Of a DNA stretch of 64,000 nt, positions 24,201 to 34,497 are shown piece after piece. Under the pieces are notes generated by a model, which was not told the origin of the DNA, searched no databases, and saw only the letters and a list, made by a program, of their open reading frames with translations. The DNA comes from Phylloscopus collybita (Eukaryota; Chordata; Aves; Passeriformes; Phylloscopidae), in assembly GCA_027886175.1 (NCBI GenBank), contig JAJNNQ010000075.1:82563001-82627000 (forward strand), read 5' to 3'. Numbering within the stretch: position 1 is the first letter of the stretch; the number at the start of each line of letters is the position of its first letter. The translations under genes were made by a program, and so were the position numbers.

Positions 24201-25202
24201 TTAATTTCACATAATAGGGATAATTTCTCAACATATTGTTCAAAGCTTAGCATCCTGTAGCTTCAGCATTGATTGATTGCTCCTTCCAGTCCAGTTTGTG
24301 GGAAACCTATGAACTCTCCATTGTCCTATCTAGTTTGTCTCAAGTAGGAACATACAAGCACAGGTAACAGGAGCCACATTCACAACCACCAGAAGAAGCA
24401 GCTCCTTACCCAGCAACGTGCTGACCCAGTAGGACTCAGGGTGGGGTTTGCAAGAAATTTATAAGGAGATCAAAGGAAAGCTGATCAAGTAATATAAAGA
24501 AAAGATTTATTGAAAGTTGGCAACCCTCACCAATTTTTAACTCTGCTCAGGTGGAAGTAGTTGGAAAATAAAGAGTTGAAAATTAGGGAGAGAGGTCACT
24601 GTTTTGTAATTACGTTGCTTTTGCTCATCTCTACATGTCTGCTGATGTCACTGTTGGAGGCAGGTTACTTGGGTTAGAAAGGTCTGTGTGTGAACTAATA
24701 CTGGTGAACTTACACTAAATAAACATAAGGATTGACATTTTTGGTGAGAAGACAAAGCCAGTCTTTCACAGAGGTATCTGTCACTATTCACATAGCAATC
24801 CCCAATAGGTAGCAAATGCTGATGTGGTGACATCCAAAGGTACTAAAAATTAGTGTGAACAAAAATATTTTACCATTTTCACAGGCATTGTGAGTGCATT
24901 ATAGTAAATTTAACGGTGTATATATGGACTAAGTAGTGATGGGTTTTCAGTTCTTCTTCACAGACTGGTCTTTTTTGTTGAAACCTCTGAAACACAAAGA
25001 AAATTTAGTTGCTTAATAAATAACAACATAAAGTTCTTTTTAATTTGTGGTCTTATGCCACTAAATGTTTTCCTTTCCTAGCTCAATGTCAATTGCAGCA
25101 AGCCTGGTGAGTGAAGATACAAAGACCAAGTTTTTGAACAAAATGGGCCAGCTGACTACATCAGGTGCGATGTTGGCTAATGTGTTCCAGAGGAAGAAGT
25201 AA
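70..25202 (+). CDS. RELCH: RELCH (KIAA1468), C-terminal half, spliced, 5'-partial
   Basis: RELCH (RAB11-binding protein with LisH, coiled-coil and HEAT repeats) acts on recycling endosomes and, by family knowledge, helps pass cholesterol to the trans-Golgi network with Rab11 and OSBP. The gene begins upstream, so LisH and coiled-coil parts are absent. Coding segments I place: 70-210, 707-871, 1582-1729, 3660-3816, 4367-4490, 5194-5242, 5602-5681, 6473-6579, 7170-7269, then either 11253-11335 or 11990-12072, then 12272-12335, 13849-13987, 14329-14445, 15447-15535, 20374-20444, 25082-25202. Phases agree at every junction and give 1755 nt (584 residues plus TAA), roughly half of the about 1216-residue human protein as I recall it. 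The protein is rich in amphipathic helix pairs (HEAT type) and ends in ANVFQRKK. Recognition rests on near-identity to the vertebrate protein as remembered. Confidence 0.95.
707..871 (+). CDS. RELCH: RELCH exon B
   Basis: Acceptor ttttaccag, donor gtatgt; 165 nt, phase 0/0, encoding 55 residues that start GFELLLSALGDPSERVVSAT, another HEAT-like unit. Confidence 0.93.
1582..1729 (+). CDS. RELCH: RELCH exon C
   Basis: Acceptor gtttgtttcag, donor gtaaat; 148 nt, ends one base into a codon. The encoded part begins EGEHGLDEHKLHMYLSALQS and ends VPQIE, joining in frame to VTRFPRP of the next exon. Confidence 0.93.
2075..2226 (+). repeat. CR1 LINE 3'-end fragment, sense
   Basis: The text '...tccctggcagtgttcaaggccaggttgg...' through 'gtgcttcccaacctaagccattctatgact' is the hallmark 3' end of avian CR1, including the terminal ATTCTATG-type octamer. 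It lies in a RELCH intron. Confidence 0.85.
2525..3525 (-). mobile_element. CR1 LINE fragment, antisense, with decayed reverse-transcriptase end
   Basis: Read on the minus strand this contains the C-terminal end of the CR1 pol reading frame, with stretches resembling RKVILPLCFSLMRLHLE, QLWGPQHRKDM and KIEHLSYSERLKELCLVSLE. The frame is interrupted by stops and frame changes. The plus strand shows the familiar antisense CR1 phrases (gcagcccaggatagtgttgg, caccttgcacttggccttgttga, gcgtcatctgcaaacttgcc). Old, inactive copy in the RELCH intron before exon D; boundaries are approximate. Confidence 0.85.
3660..3816 (+). CDS. RELCH: RELCH exon D
   Basis: Acceptor ctggtgcag, donor gtgagt; 157 nt, entering after one codon base and leaving after two. 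It encodes VTRFPRPVSPLQDVS and a helix ending LLWVVNQL. It lies about 135 nt downstream of an antisense CR1 copy. Confidence 0.93.
4367..4490 (+). CDS. RELCH: RELCH exon E
   Basis: Acceptor gatttttag, donor gtaaga; 124 nt completing a Leu codon and ending in phase 0. It encodes LPQLIEIVGKINVASTACVH and on to FGKIFTNTK. Confidence 0.93.
5194..5242 (+). CDS. RELCH: RELCH exon F (49-nt small exon)
   Basis: Acceptor tttgcatag, donor gtaagt. It encodes VKPQFQEILRLSEENI plus one base, which joins the next exon as Asp. Confidence 0.92.
5602..5681 (+). CDS. RELCH: RELCH exon G
   Basis: Acceptor tttcattag, donor gtaggt; 80 nt. It encodes DSTAGNGVLTKATVPIYATG and on to LTCYIQ, ending in phase 0. Confidence 0.93.
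6473..6579 (+). CDS. RELCH: RELCH exon H
   Basis: Acceptor cttccttcag, donor gtaaag; 107 nt. It encodes EEDRKLLVGFLEDVMTMLSL and on to KASFVELG, ending two bases into a Gly codon. Confidence 0.93.
7170..7269 (+). CDS. RELCH: RELCH exon I
   Basis: Acceptor ttcttctag, donor gtaagt; 100 nt. It encodes ANPAYHELLLTVLWYGVVHT and ends ARMFE in phase 0. This is the last common exon before the mutually exclusive pair. Confidence 0.93.
7270..11252 (+). other. RELCH: RELCH intron before the alternative exon pair
   Basis: About 4 kb without coding exons that I can support. It contains a T28 run at 7950-7977, T/G-rich low-complexity sequence around 8211-8290, and a pyrimidine-rich stretch near 11141-11190. 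No recognised gene or transposon otherwise. Confidence 0.6.
11253..11335 (+). CDS. RELCH: RELCH alternative exon 10a (mutually exclusive)
   Basis: Acceptor gaccattcag, donor gtaagt; 83 nt, phase 0 in and two bases out. It encodes LLVKGVHETLVAQRVVPALI then TLSSDPE, with an Ile codon completed by the next common exon. It has the same length, phases and amino-acid pattern as 11990-12072 (17 of 27 complete residues identical). Including both would add 166 nt and shift the frame, so only one can be used per productive transcript. The intron before it carries a pyrimidine-rich stretch near 11141-11190. Confidence 0.85.
11990..12072 (+). CDS. RELCH: RELCH alternative exon 10b (mutually exclusive)
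   Basis: Acceptor tggtttacag, donor gtgagt; 83 nt. It encodes LTLRGMSEALVDKRVAPALV then TLSSDPE, with a Phe codon completed by the next exon. Phases match exon 10a exactly. I recall this version in vertebrate RELCH, so I regard it as a standard exon; which version dominates cannot be told from DNA. Confidence 0.9.
12105..12160 (+). promoter_or_regulatory. Long intronic pyrimidine tract after exon 10b
   Basis: A nearly pure C/T stretch including T19 and T10 runs split by CCCC lies about 30-90 nt downstream of the exon 10b donor and upstream of exon 11. Such tracts are typical PTB-family binding sites and often silence one member of an exon pair. That role is inference from position and composition; it could equally be a drifting homopolymer. 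Confidence 0.35.
12272..12335 (+). CDS. RELCH: RELCH exon 11
   Basis: Acceptor ccattgtag, donor gtaaga; 64 nt. Its first base completes Ile (after 10a) or Phe (after 10b). It then encodes SVRIATIPAFGTIMETVTQR and Glu in phase 0. Confidence 0.93.
13849..13987 (+). CDS. RELCH: RELCH exon 12
   Basis: Acceptor atatttaag, donor gtaagt; 139 nt. It encodes LLERVKMQLATFLEDPQYQD and on to GPNAEPRFRDE plus one base. Confidence 0.93.
14329..14445 (+). CDS. RELCH: RELCH exon 13 (upstream of a U12-type intron)
   Basis: Acceptor cttttccag; 117 nt encoding FVIPHLHKLALVNNQQSVDS and on to SALSCC plus one base of Phe. The donor reads gtatccttttt, a minor-spliceosome 5' splice site rather than the usual gtragt. 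Confidence 0.92.
14446..15446 (+). other. RELCH: U12-type (minor spliceosome) GT-AG intron of RELCH
   Basis: The 5' end reads GTATCCTTTTTT, matching the U12 donor consensus (R)TATCCTTT. Near the 3' end is TACCTTAAC at 15424-15432, matching the U12 branch-site consensus TTCCTTAAC at all but the first two or so positions. Its branch adenosine lies about 15 nt from the AG at 15445-15446, within the usual 10-20 nt window. There is no polypyrimidine tract, as expected. Coding frame joins SALSCC-FISEDLMVNH precisely at these sites. Confidence 0.88.
15447..15535 (+). CDS. RELCH: RELCH exon 14
   Basis: Acceptor gggctttag, donor gtgagc; 89 nt. It encodes FISEDLMVNHFLPGLKCLRT and on to HLSPEHE, ending in phase 0. 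Confidence 0.93.
15940..16395 (+). mobile_element. CR1 LINE 3' fragment, sense
   Basis: Contains gggactgttcagcctggag, ggtacctgaagagag, an equivalent of the ggtggccctgcttgagcagggggttg segment, and ends cactcagtgattctgtgaatt, the CR1 terminal octamer region. It lies in the 4.8-kb RELCH intron; diverged. Confidence 0.88.
17810..18160 (+). repeat. Possible LTR-like repeat, copy 1
   Basis: A C/T-rich segment ending in atagctgtgagggcaaggctgtttc...gattaacacaggtgtcac. The tail resembles that of 20580-21075 in order and spacing (tttatca, atagctgtga, caaggctgt, attaacacaggtgtcac). Avian ERV LTRs often have this composition. Family and exact ends cannot be set without a repeat library. Confidence 0.35.
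20374..20444 (+). CDS. RELCH: RELCH exon 15
   Basis: Acceptor gtgacttag, donor gtaaga; 71 nt. It encodes VILSSMIKECEQKVENKTVQ then EPQ and two bases of Gly. Confidence 0.93.
20445..25081 (+). other. RELCH: Last RELCH intron
   Basis: A 4.6-kb AT-rich intron. An LTR-like segment lies near its 5' end; the rest shows no gene, no recognisable transposon and no conserved-looking exon. Confidence 0.6.
20580..21075 (+). repeat. Possible LTR-like repeat, copy 2
   Basis: C/T-rich with ctccttttt-atcac, atagctgtgactcatcagggacaaggttgt, and taattaccacagctgttacc, paralleling the tail of 17810-18160. It lies in the last RELCH intron, 136 nt after exon 15. No internal retroviral genes are seen, so at most a solo LTR. 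Confidence 0.35.
25082..25202 (+). CDS. RELCH: RELCH terminal coding exon
   Basis: Acceptor tttcctag; 121 nt including TAA at 25200-25202. It encodes GSMSIAASLVSEDTKTKFLN and ends MLANVFQRKK. The 3' UTR follows directly. Confidence 0.95.
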
Positions 25203-25587
25203 GATGGGAAAAGGAACTCCCAGCTAACACTAAGGTGGACCTCACAGAGACTGGTTCCTGTACTTGAAGTACTTGCCTTTTAATTTCTTCTGTCTTATGT
25301 TCTTGTAGTATAATTTTATTCTAACCTCCAAAGATATTTGCACTGCTTTTGAATATCGCTGTGTATCTGTTAATTTTGGGTTAACTGTGGTTGATATAAA
25401 ACTGAAATCATAGTCTGTACCAAGTCCCTGTTCTGTGTTCTTGTCTTTCAGGCATATTTTTTTTTATATAGTGGAAGGTTTTGGTTTTTTTATTTTCTGA
25501 CAGGATATCAGCAAATATCTGTATTATACATGGAGCTATTCTGACGGTACTTAAAATAATGTAAATTTGAAGTCATTGTCATGAAGT

Positions 25588-25593
25588 AATAAA
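25588..25593 (+). terminator. Proximal poly(A) signal of RELCH
   Basis: AATAAA about 390 nt after the stop codon. A short 3' UTR form is possible; not proven. Confidence 0.45.
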
Positions 25594-26845
25594 AGTGGAG
25601 ATTACTTATGTATTTAAATTATGAGAGAGTAATGCAGATTTTTTAATTATGTTTCTAAAAAGAAGAGGAAGAGCCACCAGCATTTGTCTGTGCTTCTAGG
25701 GTTGTTTTTGTAAGTATTGTGCATCTTGAATCCAGAGGAATTGCAGCATCTAATGTATGAGACTGCTTGCACTGCATCAGTCTGCAGGGAATGCTCATGT
25801 TTCAGACGCTTTATGCTGACATTGTAAATGCTGTACAAAGTCCTTCAGATAAAATTCTCACACCTATGTGGTTTTTTGAGGGATTTTTTTTGGGGGGGGG
25901 TGGGTTTGTTTTATTTTAAAGCACTTTACAAGTCTGCACATCCACAGGCACATCCCTTAAGTAAAGGAAAAACATGATAAATGAATAAATGTTAATAAAT
26001 GTGTGAGCTACTACACAGGGTCCCCAGTACAGTTCTGCAGGCAGAGGAAACCTTATGCAAGAGAGAGATAGCTTCCTTGCACTTGGTGTGCAATTCTGTG
26101 GACTGTGAAAACTAAAGATATTTTGTTGCTTAGATTGAATTTCAGTTCAAATTTAATTTTGGAGTGTTTGAAATTGTTGAGTTTGATGTGCGGTTTCTTC
26201 AAAATGCTAAGTAGACTGCCGACATACTTTTTGAAAATGATATTACAGGGAGCATATTCAACTACCAAATATTTTTGTTAGCGAGGAAGCATTAACAACT
26301 AAATCCTTTTCTTCTTATGCAGTACTTTTTCCCCCTCTTTATGTCAATGTAAGCTTCTGAAAGTAATCTCAAGTGCATGCATGAACTGGTATGAGGTAGC
26401 AAAATATGAAAGCTCAGGCATTCTCTGACACGGTACCATTTGGCTGGAAGTATGGACATCTTTGAGGACAGGGAATGCAAAAAGATAAAGGGAATAAAGT
26501 ATTCCCTCCTGAAACAGAATATGGATGGAATAACAGGTCAGGTATGACCCTTAGATGGCGATAATGGAGATAACTTGAGGCTTCTGACTGCTTCATGTCT
26601 GTGCCCGTTGGCTCTGCATACGCTGTTCCTGCCACGTTTGTGTTGTGACAGGGCCTGCTGCTCATGTGCGCACCGTCGGTCCCCTTGCACTGCTCTGATG
26701 GAACATTTTTCTGGAGGTTACAGACAGCTCCATGCCTTCATGTTGCTTGTTACCATGAAAGTATGCTTTTAGCAGACTGACTGTGAAATGGAGACATTCC
26801 TGAGGAATGGGAAGTGGTGACGTTCCTCTCTATTGTTCTGTTGTC

Positions 26846-26851
26846 AATAAA
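26846..26851 (+). terminator. Distal poly(A) signal of RELCH
   Basis: AATAAA followed within 30 nt by a T-rich, GT-containing stretch (gttttgtatacc...ttgtcttgtta), the usual downstream element. Best candidate for the main cleavage site. Confidence 0.55.
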
Positions 26852-26870
26852 AAGTTTTGTATACCTGCCT

Positions 26871-29800
26871 TGTCTTGTTACTTCTGCTCTTCTCTGAAAA
26901 AGATAATCATGTCAACAGAGCTGTTACAGGAGAGACATCTAATGCACAGGAATTGTTTAGCCTTAACTCTTTTTACATAGCAGGTGGTAGACTGAACTTG
27001 CTCAATTTCCTATCTGTGTGCTTGGCTCCTAGACCTGTGGCTTCACTGCCATTTTCATGCAGGGTCTGCTCTCGTCCTATGTCTCCTGTGCCATGGTTTT
27101 GTTTCAGATTTGTTTTTTCTCCTTCTCTTTCCTGACTTCTCGAGCAGTTGCAGTGCCAGAGACAGCTTTGTAGTCATGAGACTGAAATAACAGGTCCATG
27201 GTTAAGCTGCTGCTTTCTAAAGCAGGGCAGCTGCCTGTGAGAGTGGCTGCTCACCTGTGCTGACTTCATCCAGTGTTTGGAAAACTTGTGAATTTGCACA
27301 AGCCAAAAAACTGACAGCAATTTAACTGAGGAGAAAGTAGGATGAGACACTTTCATTTGTTAGTGTAAATGTAGCATCTTTACCCTTAGAGGGTAATGGG
27401 TCCAGTCTCTCCAGCCCCTTGAAAAGTGTAGCTTTTGCTACTTAGCTTCTGCTTCACACCAGTTGTAGGAATTTGAGCGAGGATCGCAGGAAGACCAGCA
27501 CAGTAACTACTAAGGTGAAAAAATTACTGTGTAGGCAGCAAATTTCCAATGCAGGTTGTCTTCAGGAGTTTTGCCTCCTGAATTTCAGGTCTCTGCTAGT
27601 ATATGTCGGTTGCAGTTTTTGAAAGTCTATTAGTTTTCAAATACAAACAGACTTTCAAGATTGCAAGAAGTTGTTCCATGGGAGGGGTTTGGTGACATTG
27701 GGTTTTTTCTGATTATTCCTCCTAACTATGGCACTGTAGCATTCAGAACTGGAAAGTAAAAGAGAGACCCATTTAAAGAGAAGAATTACCAGAATATCTT
27801 ACATTAACCTTTCCCCCCCTTTCCTGTTACTACTCAAAATAAGTGACCCTTTTGGGAGAAAATGTTTTGTTAAAAGAAAGCAGTTCATCCCCTAAGGGTT
27901 GTCTTCAATTACTTATGGCTCTGCCTGAGTAAGGATTCTGTAGAAGACCTATATGTTCGCTTTATTGGCATTGCCTGAACTTCTTCAGCTTGTTAGCTTT
28001 AAATGTCAAAGGTCTCATGCTGCCCCTGGAGAAATTTCAGACAAAATCTCAGTATCTTTATTTAAAATGTTGACTCTTGTGTTCTTAAACAAAAGTTATC
28101 AGTGGGCTGAAGGTACCTGGCTGCCTCAATATATGTTTTCTGTTGATTAAGCATAAGGCTGACTGATATTATTTCTATCTTTTGTTCTGAAAGAATTTGT
28201 TTTCTAGAGCTCTAAATTAGGCAAATTGCTCTTTTTGTATCTTCTAAGCAAGGTGAATAAAGGGTGCTCTGTAAGAAAAGCTGCTCGGTCTTCTTCTGTC
28301 AGTCTCTTCCTACTCCCCTTCTGCATCAAGAAGAAAAACAATCCTGCTCTTATTGTACATGGAAGTATATTCTGTTTAGGAGAACTAAAAACAGCATTTG
28401 AATGGATTTGGGGCTGGAGAAGGTGAGGAGGCTGATGGATTGAAAGATTAAAAATTATCCATGGAAAACATCTGTTGTGAAGAGCAAGGAGGAATTATTG
28501 TAACATGTTGTGGGAATTCATTGCTACATAGGGATGATAAGATGATTCAAAAAGATTCTGCAGAAAAGTACATTTGTGAGATATTTCTGCTCTCTCTGTT
28601 GTGACACTGTTAATGGCATTTCTCTGTTCCAGGAGTCAGTGGCTCTGTATTTTAGTGCTTTTATGAAGGTGGGTAAAATGTATTCCAAACATTTAATTTC
28701 CCATGTGGAACTTACTGACGATATTTAAGTAAACCATATCAGCACAGGTTCATGGAGCAGAAAGTCAGTGATGTGTTGATACACAAACTGATTGGCATGA
28801 CACTGATCCGAGGTATAATCACAGAAGTTCCTGCATCAAATGTAAGTGCTGATAAATAACAGGAATGAAGGCAACAAGATTTCAAGGAAACTGATTCACT
28901 GGTTTTCTGAGTGTACTTGGCTAATGCTTCTACTAAATACATTCAGATCCACGGCTAATTTGGTTTATTCTATTAAATTGGTCAACAAAGGCCTAGAGGA
29001 GTGTGGTTGTTGAATAAAGCTGCTCAGGTCCTGGATATCAGTGGTGTACGCTGATAAATCGTGTGTTAACTAATCCAGATGAGTAACCATGAATGAGTAA
29101 TCGTTGTTCCAGAGAAGCTGTTTCTAAGGTTTCCTTAGGTTTAATGCTGGCCAGTTTTCATCCATACAGGTAAACTGCAGGAAAAGACGATTCTGCTTAC
29201 AGAGTTAGTAACAAGCAAATCAATGGTAAACAGCCTCTGTCTTTGGAGGCATCTGCACTATGTGCTGAGCTTGAACGTCCATCACACTTCCAGTTTGGTG
29301 AAAGACTTCCTTAGGCTGAAGATTTCCATTTCCTAGAAACTTCTGAGCATGAGCAGTTCTGCAGAAGTCAGTGACTTGAAACAGTGACTCACCACTTGGT
29401 GTCAAGGACAAACACTATGGCAGCGGTCAGTCTGGTTGCTTTCCCAGTACTGGGATTGCATGTGCTCGCCACTGCCTCCCTCAGTCACCCCATGTCAGGC
29501 TGGTCTGCACCCTCTTGACTTCACCATCCCACAGAAGCAGAGGGCTGTTTGTTCCACCATTTAAATACTGTTTGCAAATAGGGCTGTTTGCTGTGTATTT
29601 GAATATTGCCATTCCCAAAACTATTGTGACTGTGGCCATGTGCTGCTGCTCCTTGCCCTGCAATTCTACAGTTTTTTTACCCATTCCACAACACCTGAGA
29701 GGCCTCTTCAGGAGATGGAGGCAGTACAGTGGAGTCCCCCTGAAGTGGCAGCAGCTGTAGCAGAGCATGTGCCTTGTAGGATCATGTGGGTCATTCTGTC

Positions 29801-32800
29801 AGGCATTTGCACCTTCCTCTTAAACATGCTGCAAGGGGAGGGGAAGTGGTGATGGGGAAGAAGCAGCTGCAATGTTTAATAGGAAATAAAGGCTCATTTA
29901 GGTTTGATCCCTTGCTGACAGATGAATGCACTCCATTGATCTAAGTATGACTCAATCAGGTGAGTTTTCAAAGGAGTTTGGGATCATTAAGTGTGCCGTT
30001 AGATAAAATGGCAGGCTGGCTCTGGGGAGCTGGTAATGGGATGTTGCAAAGGTGTTAGGGTCTCAGTCCCCCTGCTGGTAGGTGTCAGCCAGCCTTAAAG
30101 ATGCATCTCCAGGGCTTGAGGGGTATCGTGGGCAGAGCCAGCTCCCCAGGCCATGCCAGTGTGGCTCTTGTCCCAAGGAAGACTCAAGTCTTAGAGGTCG
30201 ATAGGTACCTTATAAACATCGAAGTTAAAGATTCACCGGACTTTGTATTTCCTCCCAGGAGCCTGCAGGCAGAGCGATTGCCGCAGTGGCTGCTGATAAC
30301 CTGTCAGCTCAGTGTCTGCTTGCACGTACTTCAAATATCTGACGTACTAGCGGTGGGTGGTTTTTCTTTTGAATGCTGTGAACTTGAGGTTTTCGGACGG
30401 GCATTTAGCAGTGGTACATTTTTGTGGGATTGTAAAAGGTGTGTTATGGAAACCACACCAGTATGACTAAGGAGCTTTATTATAGTTGCTCTGTCATGGG
30501 AAATATTTGTGTGTTTGAAAATTTCAAGGAGACTGGGCAAAAGAATGCTATGGAAACTTGCCTTTCACAGGAAGAAAACAGTTTCAAGTTGACCACATGA
30601 TTTTGTGTATGGGTTGGGGGTTTTTGTAAATAATACATTTAATTTTTTAATTGATTTATTTTAATAGCTAGAGTTCTCAAATAAAGCTAGAGTCTCCTGT
30701 GATAAAATGTGCAGATATTTTTCTACATTTTTTTCTCCAAGTGTAGAAAGCCCCACATGCTGGGTCAGATAGTAGGGCTCCCTCTCTGCAGTGGGTGATG
30801 AGGCAGCTGAAGGCAGCCTTTCTCCCTGGACCCATGGCAGACTCTGCAGAACCGCAGTGCTCCAAGCTGCACTGCGACCCACCTGCCCTGCAGGGCATCC
30901 CCCTGATTTAGAGGGATCTTTCCTAGAGTTCTAACTGCACTGCACTGCCTTTCTTGCTCACCTGCTGAGAGGAAGGTGCTCAGATTTACAAAGCCTGTAT
31001 TTAGTCCAGAGACTGAAACCCCAAATAACCTTTTTGACACGTATTGAAAGAAAACCATTGATCATGATCAATCAAAACCCTTCATCTCATCCTCTATCCC
31101 TCGGCAGCATGTGAGAGGCAAGGGAATGCCTTTGCAGCCTTCCTGCACGTGTGAAAAGGTTTTCCGGGGTGCAACCATCTGCCTTTCAGTGTTGCTTCTC
31201 TGCCAAGTTTCCATCATGTCACTTGGAAGACCTGGATTTAACACAGAGCCTCCTGGTTCTTCCTCCTGGGGAGAGGGGGCATCACAAGGTGTTGGTGTCC
31301 ATGTGCAGGTAAGGGGAATTCAGTAGCATGGATAAAGTGAAGGAACAGCTGGGGACATGAACATGAGTGTACAGGTGCTGCTCAGATGCCCTGGTCTTTC
31401 CCAAACCATTCCTGACCTTTGCTTTTTGGGTTGAAAGTTTTGGAAAGGTGAGAGACAAACTCAGGCATTGGCTGGGAGTGAGCTGCCATTTATCCAAGCT
31501 CCTGTAAAAGAGGAGTTTTTACACTGATGCTGAAGGGGTTTAATTTTCACACAGCTACAAAAGTTGCAGTGTTACATTGATGTGCTTCTTTTAGGATAGC
31601 ACTCAGCAGGTAATACCCACTTTTCTCTCTCTAGGAAGAAAGTAAGAAGAGATCCATACTGACCGCAGCCCCGCTAAGCGGTCAGCCGGCCTCACGGTTT
31701 GTTTTCCATGGCAGGCATCACCAAAGAAGGGATCCTAGAATTATCCAAGGTATTATTTTCATTCTGTCACACCTCTAAGGCTGCACGGGGTTTTCCGTCT
31801 CTCCTCTTTCATAAGAGCTTCCCAAAGGCTAGTCCAGTTTATGCTTGTGTGCCACAGTGGTGAAGAGAAACAAGAGGCACCCAAATGTTAAGTTTGAAAC
31901 CTTAATATTTCAAGCATGTTGCTTTTATTCAGAGCAGGTGCCTTGCAAAGGTAGCTGACAAAATAATGTCAGAGAAAAAAAAAATTCTTCAACAGGTGGA
32001 CAAACCAGTTTTGGTATGTTTAGTTTTCATTTGTGCTACATAGAATGATATATGTGATAAGCGTGAGAGAATTGACAGTGCTACAGGTTCCCCGGTTCAT
32101 ATTTTATAGCATTCACATTTTAGTTTCTAACAATCTACTGCAATCCATAATTAAGACTGTAAAGCACCCAGTAGTGGCTTCTGTGGGTTTTGGCTCAGAA
32201 ACATAAAATTTAACTTGGAGGAAAATGTCTGAGCTTTCAAAAAGAGGCTGTTTTCACATAGTGGTAGAAAATGAGGGAAATTTCAGCCCAAACAATAAAT
32301 ATTTTAGGCAGGATCAGGGGTGAGAATGCAAAAGTAATTGAGCTGATGTGCAGTACCGACTGCTCTGGAGCTCCTCTGAGCTGCACAGTGCTTGGCTTCA
32401 CTCGATGCCTTCAAACCCTTCACTTGACACCTTCAGAGCAAGCTGATAACACATCTAACTACTCGTGAGAGTGTGAGTTTGCTCTTGTAAATCTGTGGTT
32501 AGAACGAGCAGCTGGTAAATAAACACAGCCTATAGCCTTGGTGTTGTGCTAAATGTGAAAAGGGGAAGAGACTTAACAGACTGTTCTGTTTAAAAAGAAA
32601 CATTTCCTTGTACCGTAAACACAAACATTTTAAAACATCCCGGCTGGCATAGAGCTGTGTGTTTTCAGCCGTGGGTGGACGAGGCCCCGGCAGAAGGATC
32701 TTGCCCCGGTGCTGTCCCTCCCTCTCAGCGGGCTCCCTCCAGGACCAGGGAGAACTAAGACTGCTGCCAGCAGCCAGGCACACACCTTTCCACATGTCAC

Positions 32801-33590
32801 ACCTTACCTTGCAAAGTCCCAGTGAAGTCAGCTTTGCATTTGTTGCCTACCAGGCGAGCTGGGCGCTGTGGCCATCCCTCCTGTTCCTCACTCCCAACTT
32901 AATCCTGCTCCAGACCAGCAGCCTGACTCCTCAAGCAGGGTGACAGGGCTCTGACACTGCACTTGCAAGCTCGATGGCTTGCTGAAACCCATCAGCATGA
33001 TCCTTGCCCCATCACCTCCAGAAGAATGAGAGCACCAGGAGCAGCTGCTGGCCCTAAGCCAGGCACATCATGCGGTGCTGCTCTGAGCCACAGCCCACTC
33101 TGGAGCATCAAACTCACCCAGGGGCCCCCAGTGCCAAAACAGCCTCATGGTGTCAGAGACCAGGCAGGGGAATGAGGCCGGCAGGACCTGCTTGAGCACA
33201 GATCAGGGCAGGGCCCAACACTTGCTGAGGACATCGAGGGGGTCAAGCAAGACTAGGGAGATTAAAAAGGCTTTATGGCTCCCTGGAAACTATGTAGGGT
33301 GAAGTGAAGGTCACAGCTTCATTTTGCTGTGCAGGCAGGCCCTCCACTATCTACAGGAAAAACGCTCAGCAGCTGTTTCTGTCCTGAGTGCATCATTCCT
33401 CTGAGCAGAAATCAGACAGCACCACCACCGAGGAAGGATAAGTTTTTAATATTCTCTTCATCTTTTGTGTTTGAATGTATTTATTTATTTGAAAACATAA
33501 AAAACCCCAAAAAAACTCTATTTTTTTTTCCTGGTCAAGGGTTAAATTTAAATACATAAGTGAAAGAACAACTTCCTTCTTTGCCTAAGT
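26871..33590. other. Intergenic spacer between RELCH and TNFRSF11A
   Basis: No reading frame here has splice context or a recognisable product. The segment includes an 8-bp inverted repeat at 31659-31685 and otherwise unique-looking sequence. It may contain TNFRSF11A enhancers, but nothing in the sequence proves that. Confidence 0.55.
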
Positions 33591-34416
33591 CAGAAACGTG
33601 CTCCCAAGCTTATTTCTCAGCATGTGAGCACAGGGCAGGTTTTGTGTCCACAGCGTCAGCTCTGCTGGATCCCCAGCCTGTGTAAATAGCCCGGCCCTGT
33701 CCTGCCGCACCACAGAGGATTCCTGTCCCTCTGTGAGACGAGGGACATCGCGGGCCGTGCCGGGCATGCCACCAGCTGCAGCCACTCGCCTCCAGGCAGG
33801 GCGGTGGAGCCTCTCCGGGGGTCAAGAGGGCAGCCTGCAGCGTTCCGAGTCAGGTCGCAGGGACTGGCCCCGTGCACGGCCTGGAGTGGTTTGGGAGAGC
33901 TCCCAAAGCACATCTTCCGCTTTTCTTCCCCTCTTGGCAGCAATCCCGTCCGCCAGCTCCCGACATCAGCTAAAGTACGCGGAGGGGGAAGGGAGGGGGT
34001 CCTTGAGCTGTGCCAGAACGCCGATGCCGGCACCCGCATGTTGCCCGAGCTCCGAGAGGGGATCGGGCACGGGAAGGGATGGGACAGGAGCTCTCTCCTC
34101 AGCGCTGGGGGCAAACCCAGGGCGGAGGGGGGCCGAGGGGGGAGGCGGCCTGAGGCCCAAGATGTCCTCTGACAGTGACAGGCGACGGCCGGGGGCTTGA
34201 GGGGAAGGCAGCAAATCCAGGGGAGATGGCAGCGAGGGAAGGTGCTGGGAGCTGGAACGGGAGGGCGCAGAGGCGGGGGCAGGTGGATGCATGGCCCTGC
34301 CGAGAAGGACTGACCGGGAATGCAATGCCCACCGGCCGGAGGAGGGACGTGGGCATGGTGACTAAACTTCTTGTAAAAAGGGGTGGAGAAAGGAAAGGGA
34401 GGGACAAGAAGCGAGG

Positions 34417-34443
34417 AAAAAAAAAAAAAAAAAAAAAAAAAAA
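34417..34443 (+). repeat. A27 homopolymer
   Basis: Uninterrupted run of 27 A, 54 nt upstream of an uninterrupted T45. Length is likely polymorphic or uncertain in assembly. Confidence 0.95.
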
Positions 34444-34494
34444 GAAGCCCTGCATGTCAAGGCTGAGGAAATGCTGTGGGAACTACAGCCAGGC

Positions 34495-34497
<3 letters not shown>

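Larger units (their letters stand above)
25203..26870 (+). other. RELCH: RELCH 3' UTR (extent inferred)
   Basis: AT-rich non-coding sequence after the stop. Candidate poly(A) signals are AATAAA at 25588-25593 (proximal), several near 25983-26000, 26493-26498, and 26846-26851. The last is followed by a T/GT-rich stretch, making it the best distal end. No coding potential is seen. Confidence 0.6.

Noticed and set aside
30101..30466. 121-codon open frame in the spacer
   Set aside because: No recognisable protein and no splice or promoter evidence; length is within chance expectation.
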